20,989 nt of DNA, taken from a virus. Made by a program: the position numbers and the translations under genes. This document shows, piece by piece, positions 1 to 7,976 of this stretch. The stretch spans positions 1 through 20,989 of IMG/VR virus record IMGVR_UViG_3300017773_000190. The stretch is one strand, 5' to 3'. Below the pieces are notes generated by a model that saw nothing but the letters and a program-made list of their open reading frames with translations, was not told the origin of the DNA and made no database searches. How positions within the stretch are numbered: the first letter of the stretch is position 1; each line of letters starts with the position of its first letter.

Positions 1-109
1 AGAAAAATTAAAAGCACCTAAAACAGTTCAACTTGCTAAGAAAATTAAAAGAGATATAGAAGAAAAGAAAACGGGTTTAATTAAACCAAATACAGATATC
101 ATTACCTAA
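1..109 (+). CDS. 3' end of an unidentified gene (partial)
   Basis: An open frame enters from the left edge (codons from position 2) and ends with TAA at 107-109, which overlaps the ATG of the next gene (TAATG). About 35 residues are visible. They are lysine-rich and probably helical (around AKKIKRDIEEKK), with a polar tail ending in DIIT. In T4 the late sigma factor gp55 lies upstream of gp47, but this tail lacks the acidic/hydrophobic clamp-binding end expected of gp55. I therefore give no name. Close coupling to gp47 implies the same transcript. Confidence 0.6.
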   Translation, partial: EKLKAPKTVQLAKKIKRDIEEKKTGLIKPNTDIIT

Positions 110-1170
110 TGAAAGTAGCAATAATAAATGATACGCACTTCGGTGCAAGAAACGATAGTCAATTCTTTAGTGATTATTTTTATGAGTTTTATGAAGGCAT
201 TTTTTTTCCTTATCTAGAACAACATAATATTAAAACAGTTTTTCATTTAGGTGACTTAATGGATAGACGTAAGTATGTTTCTTTTAAAACTGCAAAAGAA
301 TTTAGAGAAAGATTTGTATTTCCTTTACAACATTTAAAAATTGACTTTCATTGTTTAGTTGGTAATCATGATATCTATTACAAGAATACAAATGATGTAA
401 ACTCATTAAAAGAATTAATTGGTGACAAAAGTAATAAGTTTCATTTATATGAAGATGCAACTGACGTTAATATTGGTGGATTAGATATTTTATTTTTGCC
501 ATGGATTAATCCACAAAATTATATTTACTCTATGGGAATGATTGATGAAACAAAAGCAAGGATTGCTATGGGGCATTTAGAAATAAAAGGTTTTCAAATG
601 CACAAAGGTCAAGTAAATGAAAATGGTTATGAAAAAGAAATATTTAGAAAGTTTGATACAGTATTCTCTGGTCACTTTCATACAAAGAACGATGATGGTC
701 AAATATACTATCTAGGAGCACCGTATGAGATATATTGGAATGACTTTAATGATACAAAAGGATTTCACATATTTGATACAGAAACTTTAGAACTAGAAAG
801 AATAGTAAATCCTCTAAGGATATATGAAAAAATTTATTATGATGATGCAGACAAAAGTTATGCAAATGAAGATGTATCAAAATATGCTAAAAAATTTGTT
901 AAGTTAATTGTTGTCAATAAAAAAGATTTATATCAATATGATAGATTTGTTGATAGATTAATGAAAGCAAATGCTTATGAAGTAAAAATAATAGAAGACT
1001 TTTCTGATATGCAAGCTGATAGTGTATCAGATGATATAGTACAATATGCTGAAGATACAACAACTTTACTAAACAAATATATCGATGAGCTAGATATAGA
1101 ATTAGATAAAGATAGATTAAAAGGTATTATGCGAGGATTATATAATGAAGCTCAAGACTTGGAAATCTAA
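109..1170 (+). CDS. 47: Recombination endonuclease subunit gp47 (SbcD/Mre11-like)
   Basis: This is the nuclease subunit of the phage Mre11/Rad50-type complex, which resects DNA ends for recombination-dependent replication. The 353-aa length fits T4 gp47. All calcineurin-like metallophosphoesterase motifs are visible: D8 and H10 (NDTHFG), GDLMDRR at about 48-54, GNHD at 85-88, GHLE at 155-158 and SGHFH at 187-191. The C-terminal third is acidic and helical, as in the capping and Rad50-binding regions of the family. The start ATG overlaps the upstream stop codon. The 3' end overlaps the methyltransferase by 26 bp. Its partner gp46 lies two genes downstream, so the pair is split by two accessory genes. 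Motifs and context agree, so the call is firm. Confidence 0.95.
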   Translation: MKVAIINDTHFGARNDSQFFSDYFYEFYEGIFFPYLEQHNIKTVFHLGDLMDRRKYVSFKTAKEFRERFVFPLQHLKIDFHCLVGNHDIYYKNTNDVNSLKELIGDKSNKFHLYEDATDVNIGGLDILFLPWINPQNYIYSMGMIDETKARIAMGHLEIKGFQMHKGQVNENGYEKEIFRKFDTVFSGHFHTKNDDGQIYYLGAPYEIYWNDFNDTKGFHIFDTETLELERIVNPLRIYEKIYYDDADKSYANEDVSKYAKKFVKLIVVNKKDLYQYDRFVDRLMKANAYEVKIIEDFSDMQADSVSDDIVQYAEDTTTLLNKYIDELDIELDKDRLKGIMRGLYNEAQDLEI

Positions 1171-1684
1171 CTATAAGGTAATATATGCAGACCCCCCTTG
1201 GCACTTTAAATCATATAGTCCAAAAGGTGACGGCCGTAATGCTAACCAACATTATTCTTGCATGTCTATTTCTGACATTTGTAATTTACGTGTTTCTGAT
1301 TTGGCTGCAGATGATTGCGTCTTACTCATGTGGTGCGTTGACCCTATGTTACCAGAAGCTTTGGAAGTTATTAAAGCGTGGGGTTTCAAATATAAAACAG
1401 TAGGATTTACCTGGGCAAAGCAAAACAAAAATGATTTAGGTATGTTTACAGGTTTAGGTTATTGGACTAGATCAAACCCAGAGATGTGTTTACTTGCAAC
1501 AAAAGGAAAACCTAAAAGATTATCTAAAGCAGTTAGACAATTAATTATAAGCCAAAGACAAGAACATAGTAGAAAGCCAGATGAAGTATATGATAGGATA
1601 GAACAATTATTAGATGGTCCTTATGTTGAGTTATTTGCAAGAAGAGAACGAAAAGGTTGGGATAGTTGGGGCAATGAATTATGA
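1145..1684 (+). CDS. MT-A70 family adenine-N6 DNA methyltransferase
   Basis: This is a predicted SAM-dependent methyltransferase of the MT-A70 family, which methylates adenine at N6. The catalytic motif DPPW is at residues 16-19, straight after a beta strand (KVIYA). It is followed by the aromatic HFKSY and, further on, by LLMWCVDPML and the FTWAK segment. The C-terminal region (about 105-170: WTRSNPEMCLLATKGKPKR, then QRQEHSRKPDEVYDRIE and YVELFARR) is typical of phage MT-A70 enzymes. At 179 aa it is a minimal catalytic domain without an obvious separate recognition domain. It starts inside the gp47 gene with an AGG-type ribosome-binding site at about 1135, and its stop overlaps the next ATG. 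No restriction partner is visible, so self-modification of phage DNA is the likeliest role. That role is inference. Confidence 0.9.
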   Translation: MKLKTWKSNYKVIYADPPWHFKSYSPKGDGRNANQHYSCMSISDICNLRVSDLAADDCVLLMWCVDPMLPEALEVIKAWGFKYKTVGFTWAKQNKNDLGMFTGLGYWTRSNPEMCLLATKGKPKRLSKAVRQLIISQRQEHSRKPDEVYDRIEQLLDGPYVELFARRERKGWDSWGNEL

Positions 1685-1926
1685 AAATAAGATATTATAA
1701 AGATTTGAATGCTGGACGTTGGTTAGGATTTTTAATCGCAATGACTGGTTGTTTTGTTTTAAGTAATGCAGATGTTGATACACAATGGATGGGTTGGGCG
1801 ATAGCATGTGTATCTTGTGGCATGTGGATTAGATTTGCAATAAAAGATAAAGACATACCTAGAGCATTAATGGAAGGTATGTATTTGCTCTTGTCATTAA
1901 GAGCAGTTTGGAATTGGTTAGCATGA
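1681..1926 (+). CDS. Small predicted membrane protein, unknown function
   Basis: This 81-aa protein has no family I recognise. Hydrophobic segments at about residues 14-28 (WLGFLIAMTGCFVLS), 36-54 (WMGWAIACVSCGMWIRFAI) and 62-80 (ALMEGMYLLLSLRAVWNWL) suggest two or three membrane passes, with a short basic N-terminus. It is linked by ATGA overlaps to both neighbours, the methyltransferase upstream and gp46 downstream, so it is translated within the recombination operon. Tight coupling and a clean open frame support a real gene. A gp46/gp47-related role is possible, but nothing in the sequence shows it. Confidence 0.75.
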   Translation: MKIRYYKDLNAGRWLGFLIAMTGCFVLSNADVDTQWMGWAIACVSCGMWIRFAIKDKDIPRALMEGMYLLLSLRAVWNWLA

Positions 1927-3629
1927 TACACTTTACAAAAGTACGTTGGAAAAACTTTTTATCTACTGGTAATAATTTTACAGAGGTACAATTAGATAGA
2001 CAAACAACAACACTAATCATAGGTGAAAATGGTTCAGGTAAATCAACAATACTTGATGCATTGTGTTTTAGTTTATTTGGAAAACCATTTAGAGTAATTA
2101 GTAAATCACAATTAGTTAATACTATTAATGATAGAGAAACAGTTGTTGAAGTAGAGTTTAATATTGGAACTAAAGAATGGAAAATAGTTAGAGGTATTAA
2201 ACCAAACAAGTTTGAAATTTGGTGTGATGGTATTATGGTAAATCAAGAGGCAAATGCTAGAGATTATCAAAAGTATTTAGAACAAACTGTACTAAGATTA
2301 AACTTTAGGTCTTTTACTCAAGTTGTAATATTAGGTTCATCAACCTTTATACCTTTCATGCAACTAAAGGCAGTTCATAGAAGAGAAGTAGTTGAAGAGA
2401 TACTTGATATAAAAATATTTTCATTGATGAATATGGTATTGAAAAATCAATTGAAAGACATACAAGACGATATCAAAGATATGGATTATCAGTTTGAGAT
2501 GGCAGTAGAAAAAATTGCTATGCAAACAAATTATATTGATGATATGAAAAAGAACAAAGATAAAATCATAAAAGAGAAACAAGACTTATTTCAATCTAAT
2601 CAAACTATACTAACAGATAGAGAGAAAGAAAAGGCCCTTTTAGAGACTGCTAGCGATGATCTGACAGGTGAAATCAATGATAAGACACATACAGAGAGCA
2701 AATTATCTAAACTTAATAATATACGTGCTACGTTAACAGAAAAACATAAACAACTAGCAAAAGATATGGAGTTTTTTAAGAACAATGATTCGTGTCCTAC
2801 ATGTGAACAAGACATACAACAATCACACAAAGAAAAAATGATTGCAGACAGAGAAATCAAAACAAGAGAAATACTTGATGGTGCAATAAAATTAAAAGAA
2901 GAATTATTAACTGTAAATAAACGTTTAGAGGAAATAACTGGTATAACAAAAACCATACGTGAGAATGAAGTAAGACAAGCAGAGATTTATAGTTCTGTTG
3001 CAGAGTTACAAAAATATAATAGAAAACTAAAAGAAGATATAGAAAATTTTGAAAGTGGTTCTGTATCTGAAAAAGATATAGATAAATTAAATCAGATGAA
3101 AACAGATTGCAAAAAAGTTGAGTATCAAAGAAGTAATTTAAAAGATCAAAAAACTTACATACTTGCAGCTAGAGATATGTTGAATGATACAGGTATTAAA
3201 ACTAAAATTATAAAACAATATTTACCTATCATGAATCAATTAATTAACAAATATCTTATGTCAATGGATTTTTACGTAAACTTTAATCTAGATGAAAACT
3301 TTAATGAAACAATTAAATCTAGATTTAGAGATACGTTTAATTATGCCTCTTTTAGTGAAGGTGAAAAAATGCGTATCGATTTAGCGCTACTCTTTACATG
3401 GAGAGCAATAGCAAAAATGAAAAATAGTGTTAACACAAACTTATTAATACTAGATGAAATATTTGATAGTAGTTTAGATGGTCAAGGTACAGATGAGTTT
3501 TTAAGAATATTAAATACTCTTGGCGATGAAAATACTTTTGTAATATCTCACAAAGGAGATCAGTTAGTAGATAAGTTTAGAAACAGTATTAAATTTGAAA
3601 AACAACAAAACTTTTCAAGGATAGCATAA
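1923..3629 (+). CDS. 46: Recombination endonuclease subunit gp46 (SbcC/Rad50-like ATPase)
   Basis: This is the ATPase subunit that partners gp47 in end resection and recombination-dependent replication. With the start at 1923 (ATGA overlap with the preceding stop) the protein has 568 aa, close to T4 gp46. In order: Walker A GENGSGKST at 34-42, a Q-loop region with QVVILGSSTFIPFM, a first coiled coil, the zinc hook CPTC at 291-294, a second coiled coil, the ABC signature FSEGEK at 477-482, Walker B LLILDEIFD with D511/E512, and the switch histidine in VISHK. An in-frame ATG at 1908 exists, but MIHFTKVRWKNFLS aligns with the expected family N-terminus. The short coiled coils are normal for phage Rad50 homologues. 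Confidence 0.96.
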   Translation: MIHFTKVRWKNFLSTGNNFTEVQLDRQTTTLIIGENGSGKSTILDALCFSLFGKPFRVISKSQLVNTINDRETVVEVEFNIGTKEWKIVRGIKPNKFEIWCDGIMVNQEANARDYQKYLEQTVLRLNFRSFTQVVILGSSTFIPFMQLKAVHRREVVEEILDIKIFSLMNMVLKNQLKDIQDDIKDMDYQFEMAVEKIAMQTNYIDDMKKNKDKIIKEKQDLFQSNQTILTDREKEKALLETASDDLTGEINDKTHTESKLSKLNNIRATLTEKHKQLAKDMEFFKNNDSCPTCEQDIQQSHKEKMIADREIKTREILDGAIKLKEELLTVNKRLEEITGITKTIRENEVRQAEIYSSVAELQKYNRKLKEDIENFESGSVSEKDIDKLNQMKTDCKKVEYQRSNLKDQKTYILAARDMLNDTGIKTKIIKQYLPIMNQLINKYLMSMDFYVNFNLDENFNETIKSRFRDTFNYASFSEGEKMRIDLALLFTWRAIAKMKNSVNTNLLILDEIFDSSLDGQGTDEFLRILNTLGDENTFVISHKGDQLVDKFRNSIKFEKQQNFSRIA

Positions 3630-3769
3630 TGAGAACAATAAAACAATGGAAGTTATATCTTAGACTATATTGGTCAACATTTTTATCTTATTTTAAAAAG
3701 AAAGAGAAAGATCAAGATGTTTTCATTTATGAAAATGATGATTTTGATAATGACTTTAAAGATGAATAA
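3629..3769 (+). CDS. Small ORF (46 aa), basic N-terminus and acidic tail
   Basis: This short gene is wedged exactly between gp46 and the radical SAM gene. Its ATG overlaps the gp46 stop (TAATG), and its own TAA overlaps the next ATG in the same way. The N-terminal half is basic and aromatic (KQWKLYLRLYWSTFLSYFKKK) and could be an amphipathic or membrane-lying helix. The C-terminal part is strongly acidic with phenylalanines (DDFDNDFKDE). The perfect stop/start coupling on both sides is the main evidence that it is translated. I do not recognise a family. The acidic/Phe tail loosely recalls clamp-binding tails of T4-type proteins, but this is only a resemblance. Confidence 0.6.
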   Translation: MRTIKQWKLYLRLYWSTFLSYFKKKEKDQDVFIYENDDFDNDFKDE

Positions 3770-4515
3770 TGCCAAACTTTTTACAACACCCTCAAGAGAT
3801 GATAGACTTAGGTCAAAGTTTATCAAAAAGAATTGACATTGCGATAACTAATCGTTGTAATGCTAGGTGTCCTCAATGTGATAGAACTAATCCAAATGGT
3901 TTAGGTGCTGTTGATTGGTTACCAATTATATCTTGGCCAGTAGAAAAATTTATAAAATATTTTCCAAAAGAAACTTTAGATGATATAGAAGAGTATGGGT
4001 TTACTAGCACTTGGGGAGACTCAATGATGGCAAAAGACATAGAAAAAATATGTCACTATATTATTGATAATTCAAAAGCAAATGTACTAATAACAACAAA
4101 TGGTAGTTTACGTAATGAAGAGTTTTATTGGAACTTAGGTGTTTATTGTGGGGAGAGACTTACTATTATATTTGATATAGATGGCACCACAGAGGAAATG
4201 CATCAAAAGTATAGAAGAGGCACATCATTAAAAAAATCTTTAGATCATATGTATATGTTTTCACAAACTCAAGGAAAAGCATTATCTCAAACAATATTAT
4301 TTAAACACAATCAAGAATATAAAAAAGATATATTAGATTTAGTAAAAAAATATGGTTCAGCAAATCATGAGTTTTATCCTAGTGATAGATTTGAAAATTC
4401 TATCCCTAATTCAAATCCTACTCATATATTTAATCATAATAAATCTAATAGATTTTATTTTATTAATGAAAAGGGTGAAGAGGAATATCTAGAGGCTGCA
4501 GATGATAAAGTGTAA
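3769..4515 (+). CDS. Radical SAM protein, N-terminal core (split gene, part 1)
   Basis: This is a predicted radical S-adenosylmethionine enzyme core. The 4Fe-4S-binding CxxxCxxC motif is C30-C34-C37 in TNRCNARCPQCDRT, directly after a first beta strand (IDIAIT). A later STWGDSMM segment sits where the GGE-type SAM-contacting motif is expected, and LITTNGSL and LTIIFDIDG fit further barrel strands. The 248-aa protein stops where a SPASM/twitch-type C-terminal domain would begin. That domain is present in the next frame (4502-4780), so a single enzyme of about 335 aa appears to be encoded as two overlapping ORFs. The substrate is unknown. Its neighbours are carbamoyltransferase and sugar-type enzymes, suggesting a role in making or modifying a small moiety. 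Confidence 0.85.
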   Translation: MPNFLQHPQEMIDLGQSLSKRIDIAITNRCNARCPQCDRTNPNGLGAVDWLPIISWPVEKFIKYFPKETLDDIEEYGFTSTWGDSMMAKDIEKICHYIIDNSKANVLITTNGSLRNEEFYWNLGVYCGERLTIIFDIDGTTEEMHQKYRRGTSLKKSLDHMYMFSQTQGKALSQTILFKHNQEYKKDILDLVKKYGSANHEFYPSDRFENSIPNSNPTHIFNHNKSNRFYFINEKGEEEYLEAADDKV

Positions 4516-4780
4516 ATTTTTGGAAGGCACAACTAAAACTATGATAAACCCAGATGGTCAAGTTTGGCCTTGTTGTTATCTTGCTAGTGATCAATATGGT
4601 AAACCAAATAAAGCAAAACATCAACTATTGACAAAGTATCATGATAACAAAGATAGATATAATTTAGAAAATGATAGTATAAAAAATATTACACACAAAG
4701 ATTGGTTTCAAAAAGATTTACCAAAAAGTTTTGAAGACCCAATAGATATATGTCAGTTTAATTGTAAGGTAAACAAATGA
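4502..4780 (+). CDS. SPASM/twitch-like Cys-rich domain (split radical SAM, part 2)
   Basis: This 92-aa protein carries the cysteine pattern of the C-terminal auxiliary cluster domain of SPASM/twitch radical SAM enzymes: CKF near the start, DGQVWPCCYL at about 18-27 and CQFNC near the end. It is in a different frame from the radical SAM core and overlaps its last 14 bp. The overlap is not random: an AGAGG ribosome-binding site at 4491-4495 sits 6 nt before its ATG, so it can be translated independently. Alternatives are a +1 frameshift near GAT-GAT-AAA-GTG giving a fused protein, or a sequencing or assembly indel. It ends in an ATGA overlap with the carbamoyltransferase gene. Confidence 0.75.
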   Translation: MIKCKFLEGTTKTMINPDGQVWPCCYLASDQYGKPNKAKHQLLTKYHDNKDRYNLENDSIKNITHKDWFQKDLPKSFEDPIDICQFNCKVNK

Positions 4781-6108
4781 TTAATGTAGGAATATCAGCA
4801 GGATTTCATGATGCAGCTATTACAGTAATTAATGGAAGAGAAATAATTTATGCTAATCATTGTGAAAGATACTCAAAGATAAAAGGAGACCCTAACTTTA
4901 ATCCTAACCTTTTACCTTTACATTATGATAATACTGCGTTTTATGAAAAACCATTTTTAAAAAATACAAGAAGATTGTTTGCAGGTCAAAGAATGAAATG
5001 GCCTGATAGAAAATATGACTATTACTTTGGTCATCATGAAACCCATGCAGCTGCAGGTTATTATACTTCACCATTTAACGAATGTAATGTTTTGGTCATA
5101 GACGCAATAGGTGAATGGAATACAATATCAATATGGGAAGGTAAAGATGATAAGTTAATAAAATTAAAAACATGGAACTATCCATATTCACTAGGATTAT
5201 TGTATTCAGCGATTACAAGAAGAATAGGATTAAAACCAAACGAAGATGAATATATCACAATGGGTATGGCTGCATTTGGAGAACCAAAGTATGATTTAGA
5301 ATATCTATTACATAAAAATAATCATAGAGGTGTTGGTAAAATATTTCCACGAGCACACCCTAATGATTTAGCAGCTAGTGTACAAAATTTATATGAAACA
5401 AAGTTTTTAGAACTATTAAAATATTGTGACTATAATAACATAGTAATCATGGGTGGTTGTGCTTTAAATTGTGTTGCAAATAGTAAGATACCAGATCGTT
5501 TTAATGTTTGGATTATGCCATCACCTGGTGATGCAGGTTCAAGTCTAGGTGCAGCTGCTTTGATAGAAAAGAAAAAAATAAGATGGCGACACCCATACTT
5601 AGGTCACAATATAATAAAAGAATTAAACCCTAAAGAAATCGTAAAACATTTACTAGAACATAAACTTTGTGGAGTTGCAAACGGAAGAGCAGAGTTTGGA
5701 CCAAGAGCATTAGGTAATAGAAGTTTATTAGCAGACCCTAGACTAGATATTAAAGATACAGTAAATGAAGTTAAACAAAGACAAAAGTTTAGACCTTTCG
5801 CACCAGCAATATTGGAAGAATACTTTGATGATTACTTTGTTGGTAGAAAGAATAGGTATATGCAGTTTGTATCTAAAGCAAGACACGATTATAAATCAGT
5901 CACACACGTTGACGGTACCGCTAGAGTTCAATGTGTTGAGAAAGATAATATAAGTATATTAAGACCTATACTAGAAGAGTGGTATAGTCAAACAGGTTGT
6001 CCTATGTTATTAAATACATCCTTAAACATAAGAGGTAAACCTATAGTTAATAATGTTACTCATGCAGAAAGTTTTGAAAAGAAATATAATGTCAAAGTAT
6101 TCCGATAA
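4777..6108 (+). CDS. Carbamoyltransferase, NodU/CmcH/TobZ family
   Basis: This enzyme is predicted to transfer a carbamoyl group from carbamoyl phosphate, via a carbamoyl-adenylate, to a hydroxyl of a sugar or other acceptor. The N-terminal Kae1-like domain shows GISAGFHDAAITV with H11/D12, the metal-binding HHETHA at about 86-91, and DAIGE at 109-113. The YrdC-like C-terminal part shows MGGCALNCVANS and the hallmark FGPRALGNRS at 307-316, followed by LLADPR and FRPFAPAIL. The end PMLLNTSLN...GKPIV matches the family C-terminus, then a short tail. At 443 aa it is compact relative to family members of about 550-600 aa, but all landmarks are there. Its last 20 bp overlap the next gene. Its position among sugar-type enzymes suggests carbamoylation of a glycan or modified base; the acceptor is unknown. 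Confidence 0.9.
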   Translation: MINVGISAGFHDAAITVINGREIIYANHCERYSKIKGDPNFNPNLLPLHYDNTAFYEKPFLKNTRRLFAGQRMKWPDRKYDYYFGHHETHAAAGYYTSPFNECNVLVIDAIGEWNTISIWEGKDDKLIKLKTWNYPYSLGLLYSAITRRIGLKPNEDEYITMGMAAFGEPKYDLEYLLHKNNHRGVGKIFPRAHPNDLAASVQNLYETKFLELLKYCDYNNIVIMGGCALNCVANSKIPDRFNVWIMPSPGDAGSSLGAAALIEKKKIRWRHPYLGHNIIKELNPKEIVKHLLEHKLCGVANGRAEFGPRALGNRSLLADPRLDIKDTVNEVKQRQKFRPFAPAILEEYFDDYFVGRKNRYMQFVSKARHDYKSVTHVDGTARVQCVEKDNISILRPILEEWYSQTGCPMLLNTSLNIRGKPIVNNVTHAESFEKKYNVKVFR

Positions 6109-6904
6109 AATAATAGTTGGTGGTTGTAGTTTTACAGATAAGAACTATCCTAGTAGAGCAAAACCAAAACCTTTACATTTTAAAATGTGGCCAGAAGTTA
6201 TAGGTGAACTATATGATTGTGAAGTTATTAATACTGCTAGATGTGGATTTGGTAATATGGCAATCTATCATGAAACTTTAGATGCAATAATAAAAAATAA
6301 AGATAATATAAAACATGTATATGTAATGTGGTCAGAATGGGCAAGACAAGATTTTTTACTTAATGATTATTCATATCACATAACTCAAGCAGATGGTAGT
6401 AGAACAAAGATAACAAAAAGATTTGACACTATGATACCTAGAGCTGAGAATGATGAATATGATAAAACACAATTGTGGTATAGAAAGTCTTTTAATTTTT
6501 CTGGCACTATTAAACATGCATACCCAAACTTAGATAATCTTATAGATACTAATTTAAATTACATATATTCAATGCAATCCATATGTGAAAATCTAAACAT
6601 ACCATATACGTTTGCACAAGCAATCAAACCAATACCAGCATTTCATTTTACAAATGACAATCATAAAAGAGATAATGCAATCGCAATAAAATTAATAGAA
6701 CATAAGACCAGTGATTTAATTAAAGAGAATAATTTTTGGGGATGGCCGATAGTACCAGAGATTGGTGGATTTAATGTTTTAAGTTTCTTAAAAAGAGCAA
6801 TGGGTGAAACAGGTTATAAAGTATCATTCAAAGATACACACCCTAACGAAAAAGCACACAGGTTGATAGCAAAAGAACTTTATGATTATAGCATTCAAAA
6901 ATAA
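6089..6904 (+). CDS. SGNH/GDSL-hydrolase-like protein, copy A
   Basis: This 271-aa protein resembles a phage SGNH-hydrolase fold. Block I is seen as IIVGGCSFTDK (nucleophile Ser in the GCS context). The block II glycine is in TARCGFGNMA, a block III-like turn lies around YVMWSEWARQD, and the catalytic Asp-His pair is in KDTHPNEKAH near the C-terminus. The start at 6089 gives MSKYSDKIIVGG. An upstream in-frame ATG at 6053 would extend it uselessly into the carbamoyltransferase gene. It is clearly paralogous to the protein at 7973-8683. SGNH enzymes act as esterases, lipases or acetyl(xylan)esterases or transferases, so a role in deacylating or acylating a glycan is plausible. Strict catalysis is not proven, because the block III Asn is not obvious. 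Confidence 0.7.
   Translation: MSKYSDKIIVGGCSFTDKNYPSRAKPKPLHFKMWPEVIGELYDCEVINTARCGFGNMAIYHETLDAIIKNKDNIKHVYVMWSEWARQDFLLNDYSYHITQADGSRTKITKRFDTMIPRAENDEYDKTQLWYRKSFNFSGTIKHAYPNLDNLIDTNLNYIYSMQSICENLNIPYTFAQAIKPIPAFHFTNDNHKRDNAIAIKLIEHKTSDLIKENNFWGWPIVPEIGGFNVLSFLKRAMGETGYKVSFKDTHPNEKAHRLIAKELYDYSIQK
6551..6588 (+). repeat. Conserved DNA block shared by the SGNH paralogues
   Basis: This block and 8330-8367 agree at most positions, with the first 18 bases identical (AATTTAAATTACATATAT). They encode LNYIYSMQSIC and LNYIYAMQSIC. Conservation at DNA level, including silent sites, indicates a fairly recent duplication or gene conversion between the two genes. Confidence 0.6.
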
Positions 6905-7976
6905 ATCTTTACGTAATTTTTACTCAAAAAAAGAAAACAGACTTTTTAGTGATGTAAGCGATCATTGGATTCCTTTACATAAAGAATTAGGTTATCCTGT
7001 AACAACTTTAGATAAAGTTAAAGGAAAATATATTTACTATGATAATGTAAGAAAGTATAGTCATGATATTATACAAAACAATGAATTTAAGTTATTACCA
7101 GATAAAGTAAAAGATGATATTAATAATGATAAATGTTTTTATATAATTAATGATTCTGAAATTGATTTGTCAGGTGGTAATTGGATTGATACATATCCTC
7201 TTTTATTAAATGAAGCTGGGATAAAACCTAATAAATGTAAAATACTTATCTCAAAGTACAATATTTTATGTGAACCATACAAAAGTAATGTTATTAAAAC
7301 TTACCATTGGGATATATTTGAAAAGTATGTACAAAATCATAATCAACCAGAAATAGTAAAAGTATTAGATGATAATCCTAAAAAATTTTTATGTCTTAAT
7401 AGATCACATTCAAATACTATTGCAAAATCTAAAAGTATGTTTATGTATAAGGTGATGCCAATGATAGAGGATTTTAATGCTAGTATTAATAATGGAGTTT
7501 ATGATTTAGTCTATGATGTAAAATTTAAACAAAGAATTGATAATGGGTTTGCATCTAAAGACAATGACTTATCATATTGGTCAAGAGAAAACTGTATTAA
7601 TATTGTAACAGAGAGTGTTTGTCATAGTATTGATAATACTAATAACGGTATTAATATAACTGAAAAAACTTATAAAGCAATAATGTTAAAAATGCCATTT
7701 ATTTTAGTAGGAACACAATACTCATTAAAAGTTTTAAAACAGCAAGGATATAAAACATTTAATAATTTATGGGATGAGTCATATGATAATATTTACAATT
7801 TTGACGATAGAATAAATGCTGTTGTAGAATTAGTAAAAGAACTAAGAACAAAAAATTTAAAAAAGTTGGTGTTAGATAATTTAGATATATTAGAATATAA
7901 TTACAATAATTTTATTAACAGAAAATCAAAATTAAAAGATTTAAAAAAAGACATAGAGAAATGGTTTAATTCATGA
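6882..7976 (+). CDS. Glycosyltransferase-like protein
   Basis: This 364-aa protein lies between the two SGNH paralogues, overlapping the first by 23 bp and the second by ATGA. The N-terminal half is not recognisable. The C-terminal half contains ITEKTYKAIMLKMPFILVG (about 262-280), then GYKTFNNLWDESYD. This TEKT-x-PF pattern recurs in phage proteins distantly related to fucosyltransferase-type GT-B glycosyltransferases, where it marks the donor-binding region. I base the call on this motif and on the neighbourhood (carbamoyltransferase, SGNH proteins), not on full-length similarity. The upstream VTESVCHS segment fits a preceding strand of the same domain. It could instead be a LPS-biosynthesis-type protein of unknown reaction. 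Confidence 0.5.
   Translation: MIIAFKNKSLRNFYSKKENRLFSDVSDHWIPLHKELGYPVTTLDKVKGKYIYYDNVRKYSHDIIQNNEFKLLPDKVKDDINNDKCFYIINDSEIDLSGGNWIDTYPLLLNEAGIKPNKCKILISKYNILCEPYKSNVIKTYHWDIFEKYVQNHNQPEIVKVLDDNPKKFLCLNRSHSNTIAKSKSMFMYKVMPMIEDFNASINNGVYDLVYDVKFKQRIDNGFASKDNDLSYWSRENCINIVTESVCHSIDNTNNGINITEKTYKAIMLKMPFILVGTQYSLKVLKQQGYKTFNNLWDESYDNIYNFDDRINAVVELVKELRTKNLKKLVLDNLDILEYNYNNFINRKSKLKDLKKDIEKWFNS

Noticed and set aside
2600-2956. Minus-strand open frames, here and at 1859-2209, 12644-13024, 17040-17363 and others
   Set aside because: They lie antisense to clear genes, have low-complexity composition mirroring the sense codons, and lack supporting signals.
5990-6108. Possible frameshift at the end of the carbamoyltransferase
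   Set aside because: The family C-terminal motif (LLNTSLN...GKPIV) is intact and the following tail ends normally; only a short overlap with the next gene is seen.
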